This document shows, piece after piece, positions 1-9,050 of a DNA stretch of 64,000 nt (position 1 is the stretch's first letter; each line of letters opens with the position of its first letter). The stretch is from Adiantum capillus-veneris (Eukaryota > Streptophyta > Polypodiopsida > Polypodiales > Pteridaceae), in the NCBI GenBank assembly GCA_014529385.2, contig CM043946.1:16945077-17009076 (forward strand), given 5' to 3'. The translations under genes were made by a program, and so were the position numbers. Below the pieces are notes generated by a model that worked only from the letters and a program-made list of their open reading frames with translations, did no database searches and was not told the origin of the DNA.

Positions 1-1
1 A

Positions 2-4
<3 letters not shown>

Positions 5-92
<88 letters not shown>
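5..92. repeat. (TC)n microsatellite
   Basis: An uninterrupted TC dinucleotide run of about 44 units opens the window. Similar CT/GA tracts sit inside LTRs elsewhere in this window (21379, 40655, 51992), so this one may mark the edge of another LTR that lies mostly outside. I see no gene in 93-258. Confidence 0.95.
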
Positions 93-94
<2 letters not shown>

Positions 95-258
95 ATAGAG
101 GTGCAAAGGGGATATTCGGGGCACTAAATGAAGCATTCCAGTATTGAAAATTAAGGGGCAATGATTTAACATCTAAAAATTATGTGCTCTGTGGATTGTT
201 GTTGGGTTATTGCCAACATTTTTTGTGTGCATGCCATAATTTCCTTAAGATTTGAATA

Positions 259-2037
259 GTGCACACCACCACAATTGCATCTAGTGCATCTGCTTGCCAC
301 CCCCACTTTCTAGCTTGCCCTCACCCTTCCCCCACCCACCCCTTGCCCACTCGCCCTCCCGCCCCTTTTCCCACTTGCCTCTCCCTACCTCACTCACCCT
401 ACAAAGGATCCAAAAGTATCTACTCTTCAAAAGGCCACTTGCTCCAAATTCAGTTTGGCCAAAGAGTAGAAATGGCCATCCCAAATCACCTATCACCTAA
501 TGCACATCAATCAAATGCTACAGAGTATGACATAGAAAGTCCTTTTCCAAAGGCTATAAGCCCTTCCATTGAAGTGTTGATCCCTTTAAACGTACTTATA
601 GCATTGCCAACAATTTGTTTTTTTCCATCTGATGATGTAGATTTGAGTCTATTGGGAGGTGATGTAAGTACGTTTGATGATGACATGAGACGCTTTAGTG
701 GAAATTGGAACATTCAAAAGGATGATATCAACTTGAAAAGTGGCGAGGCAGTTGGAGTGCAATATGTTGCTGTCGATGAGCATGTGACTTTATTGTGGGT
801 TCTCTCTCTATCTATCCATCTCTATATATTGCAATGGTTTTCTTTTTCTATATCTCGTTCTCAAGCATCTTCACAACAACGGGAGATGCAAACAAGATGA
901 GAGGTATCGCCTCTCACACCACAGAAGGATGTACTATAGTGGAAAGAATTCTTAAAGATTTTGATATAAAAGAACACCTAGAAATGATCAAGCTCCAATT
1001 CATGTGCCAAAAAAGTAATATTAGAGCTACGAGGACAAGATGTGTAGGATGCCTATTCTAAGACACTGAATGCCAACCAAGAAATAGAACAGCTAAAGCA
1101 ACATGTAGCTAGCCTACAAGCGGATAAGATACATCTCCAAGCTGATCTAAAGAGAGAAAAAGAGGATGCGGCCAACATCTACTCCGACTTGGAAAGACAG
1201 ATAGAAGCTAACACGGAGGTTCAAGTGCAACAATAGGCATTAGAAGAGGCTTTGGTGGGGGAGAAAAAGAAATACTCCAAGTTGTGTGAGTCATATGATG
1301 TGGTAAAGCACACCCTTTCCACCCTCTTGTCCATTCAAGAAGTGTGTGCACTTGCCTCCACATCACAAATATTCATGGCAACAGCTAAGGAAATCAAATC
1401 CTTGAAGACTGAGCTTGAGCAGGAAAAGTTGTAATGGCAGCTACTCATGACCACATTGCTCACCACCAACTCCCAAAGAGGAAAAGAGATCAAAGAACTC
1501 CAAGAGCAATTAGACGAGGCTAAAATTGATCTCACTACTCAAGCAGAGCTAGACACCAAGGAGCTATAGGCAAAGGCTGTGGAACTCAGTGCTCTACAAT
1601 CAAAAGCAATTGTTCCCGTCACTCAGACATAGCAGATGATGGTGGATTTTGAAAGCATCAACATACGCCCATTAGACCTTCCAAGTACCTCATCTAGGGG
1701 AGATATGCAAGATACTACAAAAGAAAGAGGATCTACATATGCTAGGGATGAGCTTAAGAGATGGATAGAGGAAACGCCACAGGGCTATCACAAGGAATAT
1801 ATGAAATACAAACTCAAAATACTAGATTCAACGGCCCTTTTGATGCTCAAACTTGATGAGCATGTCAAGAACTTTGGACATGAGATGGTAGCTCTACCCC
1901 TGATGAAACAAGAAGCCATACTCTAGAAAAGAAAGCTACAGCCATCCTTGGATCCAAATGCCACAGGAGGCTACAAAGATGTTCCAGTCACGGTTGAGAA
2001 AGTAGTTCTCATCCTAGAGAGTGAGACGTTGTGGTGA
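259..2037 (+). pseudogene. Broken coiled-coil protein frame (unidentified, possibly a retroelement accessory ORF)
   Basis: One plus-strand frame (frame 1) stays coding-like from about 259 to a terminal TGA at 2035-2037. It opens with a proline-rich stretch (about 290-410) and an acidic segment (about 620-760). From about 1060 to 1620 it is a long heptad-rich coiled coil, rich in E, K, Q and L (for example EIEQLKQHVASLQADK). A conserved-looking tail follows (1636-1926). The frame is interrupted by stops at about 898, 937, 1045, 1234, 1432, 1567, 1630 and 1924. Several sit where a glutamine codon would fit, as expected of CAG/CAA to TAG/TAA decay. The frame ends 8 bases before the GypsyH 5' LTR. 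I do not recognise the protein. It could be the 3' accessory ORF of a neighbouring retroelement or a decayed host coiled-coil gene. Confidence 0.5.
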
Positions 2038-2045
2038 AAGAAACA

Positions 2046-2333
2046 TGCTAACCCTCACAAACACCCTATCACCTTCGACGGATGCATTTATTTATTTGAT
2101 TGAGTCATGGACCGGGCTTGTCGGTCCATTAGGTGTGTAGGTGATTTTCAATGAGAGGTGCACCACTTATCTTATTTTTACAGTAGTTTTGTAACGATCG
2201 ACCACTGTGGGCGCCCATGTGTGAATGGGTCCAACTCTTATAAAAGGTCCATTTCACCTAAAAATCATGATTCTTGGAGGTATAAGCTAAGAAGTGCTCT
2301 TGCTCATCTTTGTCTCCTTCTCCTTTGTGTGCT

Positions 2334-2402
<69 letters not shown>

Positions 2403-2620
2403 GAGTAGTACGGCGGCGACGCGGTTGAGCGCGGCATCGATGGTGGCTCCTTCTTCTTTGCATCACAAGATCCTTCATGATAGAAGCTTTGAGCGGTGAG
2501 TGACACAAATACCCCTTTGAGCTTGCTAGGATCTTCTAGTTGTGTGTTTGCAGCCTTTTGAGGCTCGCACATAGTGCACAGACAATTTCCCAGTTTTTGA
2601 CACGTACGCCAAAGCATACA
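2046..2620 (+). repeat. GypsyH 5' LTR
   Basis: This 575 bp repeat begins TGCTAACCC and ends CATACA. It aligns along its whole length with 51691-52291. It contains a (GT)n(GA)n microsatellite at 2337-2400 that differs in length from its partner and explains most of the length difference. The primer-binding site starts 4 bases after its end. Confidence 0.8.
2337..2400. repeat. (GT)17(GA)15 compound microsatellite in LTR
   Basis: A GT run (2337-2370) passes directly into a GA run (2371-2400) inside the GypsyH 5' LTR. The matching part of the 3' LTR (51967-52047) has an interrupted GT tract and a longer GA tract. Confidence 0.95.
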
Positions 2621-2624
2621 TTTT

Positions 2625-2642
2625 TGGCGTTGTTGCCAGGGA
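2625..2642 (+). promoter_or_regulatory. GypsyH primer-binding site, tRNA-Asp-like
   Basis: TGGCGTTGTTGCCAGGGA follows the 5' LTR after TTTT. From established knowledge, plant Gypsy elements primed by tRNA-Asp carry a site starting TGGCGCCGTTGCC; the present site matches with about three substitutions. This identifies 2046-2620 as a 5' LTR. Confidence 0.65.
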
Positions 2643-2949
2643 ATGCCTTGCACTAAGCTTGAGGAGCACTCAGTGCTACCTCTGGAAGCCTTTATTTCAT
2701 CTGTTTTTTGGTATTTGCTGAGTTCTGAGAGAACTATTAACTGGATGTAATGTGCAGATTTAGTTATGTCCGTGTGTAGTTGGCTAGGTTAGTTATGTCC
2801 GTGTGTGTGGTGTTAATTAGTGTTGTTTAGCGGCTTAGACAGAGTGGCTAGATTTGCAGTAGTGGATGCGCTTGAGACCAAGCTTTGTGCATGTGCTCGG
2901 CACCACACAATTGGACATTATCCAAAGAGAAAAAGAAAAAGAAAAACAA

Positions 2950-3332
2950 AGAAACATTATGGGTCCAATACCAGTACTAGTACCAGTCAGAGAGTTGGTT
3001 GAGTAAACCTGAATGTAGTCAGTTGTGTTTGACCAGTACCAGTATAGCAGCTAGGGAACAAACCTTTAAGCATACCAGCATACCAGGTCCATGATAGGTA
3101 TGTCCAATACTAGTATATTACAGTACTAGTACAAGTGCAGGTACTAGTAACAATAAAAATATGTGCGTACGAGTACTCGTACACCAGTACCAGTATCAAT
3201 ACTACCCGCACCAGTGTAACACTAAAAATATGAGCCCAATATCAGTAGTATCTGTAAAAGTCTATGTGTGCGTAGTTGGTTGTGCTAGAAGTAAGCTCGG
3301 TGTGTACCAGTGCCAGTAGTACCAGTGTTACT
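2950..3332 (+). repeat. GypsyH leader with degenerate AGTACCAGTACTAGT repeats (left part)
   Basis: The leader is built of variants of ACCAGT, AGTACT and ACTAGT, which are short, partly self-complementary hexamers. The same repeat type resumes immediately after Copia1-a at 8435, so Copia1-a split one array. No coding frame is seen in 2643-3332. Confidence 0.75.
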
Positions 3333-3560
3333 TGTTGGAATTAGGGTTGCAGAGAAACACACACAACTTGGAGAAGATGAAGGAAGCTCAAGGCACATAA
3401 TAGAGAGTGTATAACTTAGTGTGCAATGGAAAGATAGATAGCCCTAGAGTGATGGCCGTATATACAATGCACGGGGGGAAAAACCTCCTAAAGAGGCAAA
3501 AAAATGCCCCGGCTGTCCTAGTGTGCTCACACACATCACTACCACATGTATATGGTAACA
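3333..3560 (-). repeat. Copia1-a 3' LTR
   Basis: This 228 bp LTR is nearly identical to 8208-8434. On the minus strand it reads TGTTACCATATACATG to CCAACA and contains a GTATATA TATA-like motif. The adjoining bases 3561-3570 (AATCCCCCCT) are the minus-strand polypurine tract. Confidence 0.92.
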
Positions 3561-3570
3561 AATCCCCCCT
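3561..3570 (-). promoter_or_regulatory. Copia1-a polypurine tract
   Basis: On the minus strand this reads AGGGGGGATT, directly beside the 3' LTR, which is the expected position for the plus-strand DNA primer. Copia1-b has an identical tract at 15514-15523. Confidence 0.8.
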
Positions 3571-3635
3571 GGAGTGATGCAGTGAACGAGAGTTGGCACA
3601 TGAGTAAAGGGAAGTGCCATGCCCTGAGGACATGA

Positions 3636-4754
3636 TCAGTCCACAAAGGGGAGTAAGCCCAAAGCTTTGCGGAAAGCTTCAAGCTTCTCACGAGACAATG
3701 CCTTTGTGAAAAGATGTGCAAGGTTGTCCTGTGTTGGCACATAATCCAAGCTGATCTCTCCTGCTGAGAGCCTCTCCCTGACATAATGGTAATGCACCTC
3801 AATGTGCTTTGTGCGAGCATGAAAAACTAGGTTCCTTGAAACTGCCAATGTGCTCTGACTGTCAGTGTAGATAGTGTTGGTAGTGTCGAGTCCAACACCC
3901 AAATCAGCCATAAGGCGTCTGAGCCATACACACTCAACCGTAGCTGTGAAGACTGCCCTGTACTCAGCCTCACAACTCGAAGTGGCCACAGTAGGTTCCT
4001 TCTTGGTCAACCATGATATACATGAACTTCCAAGCATGAAACAAAAGCCACTTGTGGACACTCTCGTGTCAAAACAACCAGCCCAATCTGAATCCGAAAA
4101 AGCATGTAAGTCTAGCGGCAATGATCCCCCCTTGGGATAAAACAAGCCAAGATGTAAAGTGCCACTAAGGTAGTGGAAAATCCTCTTGACAGCCTGCCAA
4201 TGCTTAGACCCTGGGCTATGCATAAATCTGGTGACCTGTGAGACTGCAAACTGAATATCCGGCCTTGTGTTGCATACATAAATGAGGCAGCCAACAGCAG
4301 TTTGATATAGAATGACATCAGCAGGATCGCCAGCATCATGTAGACTCAACTTCAAACCTGTTTCCATGGGAGTGGCAATAGGTTTGCAATCCTCAAGTCC
4401 AAACTTACATAGCAATGTCTCTATGTAACTTTTCTGACACAAGGCAATACCACCATCACAATGCTTAAATTGTATACCCAAGTAATGATGCAACAACCCC
4501 AAATCTTTCATCTTGAAATTAGCATTCAAATCAGCCTTAAATTCAGCAATATGTCTCTCATTTGGTCCAATGATCAGCAAATCATCAACATAAAGAACCA
4601 CAATGAGAAGTACATCACCCTCACGCTTTACATACAATGTACTTTCTGTTGGACTGTTACGAAAGCCTCGTTTAACCAAATGCGTGTCAACTTTCTCATA
4701 CCAAGAACGAGGACATTGCTTCAACCCATACAAAGCCTTCTTACATCTGCACAC
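3636..4754 (-). pseudogene. Copia1-a reverse transcriptase (C-terminal part) and RNase H
   Basis: This is a 372-residue open stretch. It starts within the RT (motif KALYGLKQ), includes the catalytic YVDD box in LYVDDLLII, and covers the RT connection (VGCLIYVCNTRPDI). It ends in a complete Ty1-type RNase H with AFSDSDWAG, SSCEAEYRA, YTDSQS and the C-terminal ARTKHIEVHYHYVRE block. The stop codon lies 76 bases before the 3' LTR. It is the best preserved part of this polyprotein. The upstream part of RT (4755-5314) is shifted in frame, so the enzyme could not be made whole. Confidence 0.9.
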
Positions 4755-4942
4755 TTTGTCCTCTTGTCCTTTTATGACAAAACTGCAAGGCTACGTTACA
4801 TAAACTTCCTCAAATATGTCACCATTCAAGAAAGCAGTAACTATGTCTGATTGATGTACATCCCAACCAAAATGAGCTGCCAATGCACATAGAAAACATA
4901 TAGTTGTCATACGACAAGTGGGAGCAAAAGTCTCTTCATAAT

Positions 4943-5888
4943 CTATGCCTTTTTGCTGTGCATAACCTTTTGCACAAGTCGAGCCTTATGGCGATCGATC
5001 TCACCATCCGGCTTGCGTTTCAACTTGTAAACCCACTTCGTACCAATGGCCTTTTTGCCAGGAGGCAAATCACATAAAGTCCATGTGTCATTTTCTATAA
5101 GTGCATCATATTCGGATTGCATGGCAGCCATCCAATTTTTTGAATTCTGTGCTTCATCAAAAGACAGAGGCTCCTCAACATCATGTAAGCTAAACACAGC
5201 CAAAGCATAACAATCTGATGCATAAGATGCATGGCGAGAGCCTGAACGAGTACGACTAGACAAAGGTGCACCCAATTTGCTGTCACGCAAAGTGTGCACC
5301 AGCCATTTTGGCATACCTCTAGCCTGCTCATTTTCAGCCCTTTCCTCAACAAGTACATCATGTACATCTGCATGATTGCATCACTAATAGGCTGATCTGT
5401 AACATTTTCAGAAACCCCCATAGGCTGTACATTTGCCTCATTGGAACTTACATTCGTATTTCCACCACTGAAAAGAGGCAACAAAGTGTCATAAATGTCC
5501 TTTGAGCTTACATTACTATCTCTAGTACATGACAGCAAGGGCTGAACAGAATCTTCCACAAACACTACATCCCGAGAAACCAGAATACACTTTTTTTGCG
5601 GATGATACAACCTGTAACCTTTTCTTTCAACACTATAACCAACAAAAATACATTTGACAACCTTATCATTCAATTTATGCGCTGCACTTGTGGCACCAAA
5701 GCATATGCCAAACAGCCAAAAACATGCATGTGCTCAATAGAAGGCTTTCTATCATGCCATGCTTCATATGGAGTAATAGACTTCAAAGCTTTCATAGGAC
5801 ACCTGTTAAGTACATAAGTGGCACACATGATGGCCTCAAGCCAAAAAGAATGCGGCAAAGCTTGACTTTTGACCATACATCGTTCCAT
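4943..5888 (-). pseudogene. Copia1-a integrase tail, linker and start of reverse transcriptase
   Basis: Three overlapping minus-strand frames (5670-5888, 5095-5673, 4943-5314) together encode the integrase C-terminal region. The recognisable parts are the VFGCLAYA block, CIFVGYS, the linker rich in S and N, and the beginning of RT with WVYKLKRKPDGEI. Frameshifts near 5670 and 5310 separate them. The assignment follows from collinearity with Copia1-d and Copia1-b. Confidence 0.8.
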
Positions 5889-5893
5889 TTCCG

Positions 5894-6205
5894 TTAGTGA
5901 CTGTTTTTCCTCTCAACAACACCATTTTGCTGACGTGTATAAGGCACTGTACATTGGTGTTTTATCCCAAGACTAGCCATAAATGCATTAAATTCATGAG
6001 ACATATACTCCCCCCCTCGATCGGAACGGAGGGTGCCCATAGTACATTTCGAGACATTTTCAGCCATAGCCAGAAATTGTTTGAAGCACATAAAAACTTT
6101 GGACTTCGCTTTAAGAGGAAATACCCATGCATGCCTGGAGTAATCATCAATGAAAGTCACGAAGTACAGGTAATTGCCCAAGGACGGAGTTTGCATGGCC
6201 CACAA
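5894..6205 (-). pseudogene. Copia1-a integrase catalytic core
   Basis: The frame carries FIDDYSRHAWVF, then LRSDRGGEY and NGVVERKN. These are the last two acids of the D,D-35-E integrase triad with their usual surroundings. The first acid lies in the preceding frame (HSDVCGP near 6215). It ends at a stop just after the catalytic glutamate. Confidence 0.85.
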
Positions 6206-7140
6206 ACATCACTATGCACAAGCTGCAACCTACATGTGGCCCGAACTGAACCATCCTTTGGAAACTTAGAACGCTGCATCTTACCCAAAAGACAGCCTTC
6301 ACAAACATGTTTGACAGGTGCTTCAAGAGGTGGCAAAGAAGCAACCATATCAAATTTCTGCAAGCGCAGCAAACTGGCAAAATTTAGATGACCAAAACGT
6401 GCATGCCAAAGTTTTGCATCTAAAATAGCCCTTGAATCTGCAACAACATTTGCAAAATTTTTTCCACACTTGTCATACAAAGTGAGCTTATATAGCCCAC
6501 GGCACAAAATCCCAAATACAACAATTTCTTCACCAAAACTGAGATCATGAATTGTACATCTGTCATCCACAAATTTGACTACAAGTCCAAGTCTAGCAAG
6601 TGCGGATACAAACAAGAGATTCTTCTTGATCCGAGGTACATAAAGTGCATCAACAAGTGTGAAAGAACTGCCATTTGCAGCAGTAAGCACAATCTTTCCA
6701 ACTCCCTGAATTGGATAAGAGGCATTGTTGGCACAAGTGACTGAATTCCCATGAGGGACAGACTCGAGAGAGGTAAACAATTCACCATGTGAGGTATTGT
6801 GCTTTGTAGCACCACTGTTGAAATACCACACATGTGAATCTGCAGCAACTGACAAGCATGCATCATGAACAGTAGGAGTGTAAGTGCACTCTACACTAAA
6901 AGCCCATTCTGCATCAACATCAGCATTACAATCTCCTTTCACAGAAGACTCAACAATGGTTGTATTTGTAGTGGAACCAGCATTTGCAGTGGAACCACCC
7001 TCTTTCTTCTTAGCCTCTTTGTCCTTCAACTTAGGACACGACTTGATCAAGTGATCATTAGCTTTACAATAATGGCAGCGCATCTTCTTTTTTCCCTTAT
7101 CACCAAAATTGCCAGACGATGTGCTTTCTAGTAGAAGCAT
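6157..7140 (-). pseudogene. Copia1-a nucleocapsid, protease and integrase N-terminus
   Basis: This 327-residue open stretch carries, in order, a CCHC zinc knuckle (CHYCKANDHLIKSC), a Lys/Thr-rich linker, the retropepsin region, and the GAG-pre-integrase zinc-binding domain (HARFGHLNF, then CEGCLLGK). The protease signature reads WYFNSGATKH where D-S-G is expected, so the catalytic aspartate is asparagine. Copia1-d has the same change. The frame shifts before the integrase core. Confidence 0.88.
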
Positions 7141-7886
7141 TGGGAACAGAAGTTTTGCGACTCACAGAAGAACCATAAGAAGTGGCTCCATTGCTGTTAC
7201 CACCCTTTCTTTGAGAAGCAATAAAAGCCTGTTCATTGTCTAGTCCTGTTTTTCCTAGAAAGTGATTCTTGCAACAGCAATGTGCATAATGCATCAAACT
7301 TGATAACTTCTGGATTTCCTTGGGTCATAAGTCTCCAAGTACTCGCAAAAGTCTGCTAAGGAATCTGGTAAGGCATCAAGAACAGTCTGCACAAGTGAAC
7401 TGTCTAAAATGACTTCACCTGCAAAAATAAGCTACTCATTGATATCCTTGACACTAGATCATCTTCCTCATGCATAATCTTCGACTCCAGCTCTTTACAC
7501 AGCAAAGCAATTTTAGCCTCATTGCGACTTGCATAAAGACCATCCAAAATATCCCAAGCCTGTTTTGCAGATTTTGCTGAACGGATGTGAGGAACAATGG
7601 TGCACTTCACAGAAAACGCAATCAATGCATGAGCCTGCGCATCCTTTACATCTCAACAAGCTTGTTCTGCCATAGGAAAAACAACTCTAACAGCAACAAT
7701 CCTTGCAGCAAGACCTGCAACATCCTCAACATCGCCTACATCCTCAGAAACAAGACATACATCAATGCCCTGCACAATGTTCTAGATGCCCTTTGACACA
7801 AGTACATGTTGCATCATATAAGCCCACATAGGGTAGTTGTCCCCATCCAACATCTTGAACACATCTGTGTTGTTGTTGTTAGCCAT
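7100..7886 (-). pseudogene. Copia1-a gag (broken)
   Basis: The likely start is the ATG at 7886, beginning MANNNNTDVFKM, which matches the gag starts of Copia1-c (13660) and Copia1-d (41587). The body continues through pieces at 7404-7625 and 7100-7297, which correspond to the Copia capsid (KSAKQAWDILDGLYA). Stops and frame changes occur between them, for example near 7785 and 7660. Confidence 0.75.
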
Positions 7887-8193
7887 AGTAAATGTTGCAC
7901 CTGATGTGAAAACTGCCCGAAAATAGGAGAAATGGAGCGGGAACAACCTGTGCTATATAGCACAAACCGTAGAAGACTATAAGGCACCTATTATGTAGAA
8001 AATGGCACTGACATAAATTCTGCATAAAATGACGAAATAGACTGTGCAGTACTGCCTGTAGTGGAAATGGAGCCCGAAATGAGCCCGAAGTATTTGTCAA
8101 CCTGCGAACATTTGCCAAAGATCACTGAAATCAGAGAAAGTGAGCAGGCGTGTGCGGGAGCAGCTGGCAACTAAGCCCGGGAGGACGCAACCT

Positions 8194-8205
8194 GCTCTGA
8201 TACCA
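8194..8205 (-). promoter_or_regulatory. Copia1-a primer-binding site, tRNA-iMet
   Basis: On the minus strand this is TGGTATCAGAGC two bases after the 5' LTR, the standard initiator-methionine primer site of plant Copia elements. Confidence 0.9.
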
Positions 8206-8207
8206 AT

Positions 8208-8434
8208 TGTTGGAATTAGGGTTGCAGAGAAACACACACAGCTTGGAGAAGACAAAGGAAGCTCAAGGCACACAATAGAGAGTGTATAGCTTAGTGTGCA
8301 ATGGAAAGATAGATAGCCCTAGAGTGATGGGCGTATATACAATGCACGGGGGAAAAAACCTCCTAAAGAGGGAAAAAATGCCCCGGCGGTCCTAGTGTGT
8401 TCACACACATCGCTACCACATGTATATGGTAACA
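8208..8434 (-). repeat. Copia1-a 5' LTR
   Basis: This 227 bp LTR pairs with 3333-3560. In minus-strand orientation the primer site lies directly downstream of it. Confidence 0.92.
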
Positions 8435-9050
8435 CTAGTACTAGTAGTGGTAGTAGTGTCAGTACAAGTATACACTAGTTTACCCGTACCCATAAACCAG
8501 CTCGTAAGGGACCCTTTAACCTTATTAGTGGTAGTGAACCAGTACTAGTAGAGGTACCAATGCCAATATAGGTCCAATATCAGTGTGTGTCAAAGACCAG
8601 TAGTACCAGTACCAATGAGTTGGTTGAGTGTGTGTGCCAGTACCAGTGCAACCCAGCATGGTGGTGCTACTAGGAAGGACAAGGTAGGTAGTCTTATCCC
8701 CAATAATTGCTATACAAAAATCAATGCTAGTACATACCAGAATAGTAGTACCAGTACTACCAGTAGTACGCTGAAATCTGAGACCAGCAGTATCAAAGTG
8801 TGCCAGGACGAGTCGTACCAGTACTAGTATACCAGTAGTACCAGTGTCGAGTGAGTTGGCTGAGTTCAAACGTCCGTGAGTATCCAGTCCCAGTACTAGT
8901 ATGTATCAGTATTAGTATAGTACTAGCTCAAAAATTTGAAACAAAAAAGTATAGTACCAATACCAATATCAATAGCAGTCCAGTAGAAAAATTTGAGACC
9001 AAAAAACAACAAAAGAGGGTAAATTTGGGTTGCAACCGCCCAAAAACCTA
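8435..9050 (+). repeat. GypsyH leader, right part, with AGTACCAGT-type repeats
   Basis: The hexamer array seen at 2950-3332 continues here to about 8960. It is followed by a short GypsyH leader segment before the gag frame. No open frame of note is seen. Confidence 0.7.

Larger units (their letters stand above)
3333..8434 (-). mobile_element. Copia1-a: Ty1/Copia element, minus strand
   Basis: This is a full-length 5.1 kb element with short LTRs (228 and 227 bp) starting TGTTGGAATTAGGG and ending GGTAACA as read on the plus strand. On the minus strand the order is LTR, tRNA-iMet primer site, gag, protease, integrase, RT, RNase H, polypurine tract, LTR. The LTRs differ at about 11 positions by eye (about 5 percent). 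No matching target-site duplication is visible: TTACT lies on the left and CTAGT on the right. It is inserted in the repeat-rich GypsyH leader. Confidence 0.9.

Noticed and set aside
2158-2653. Open frames on both strands across 2158-2653
   Set aside because: They exist because the GT/GA microsatellite has no stop codons; the protein text is dipeptide repeat and the region is an LTR.
3328-8439. Copia1-a target-site duplication
   Set aside because: TTACT and CTAGT do not match; the surrounding repeat array makes short matches meaningless.
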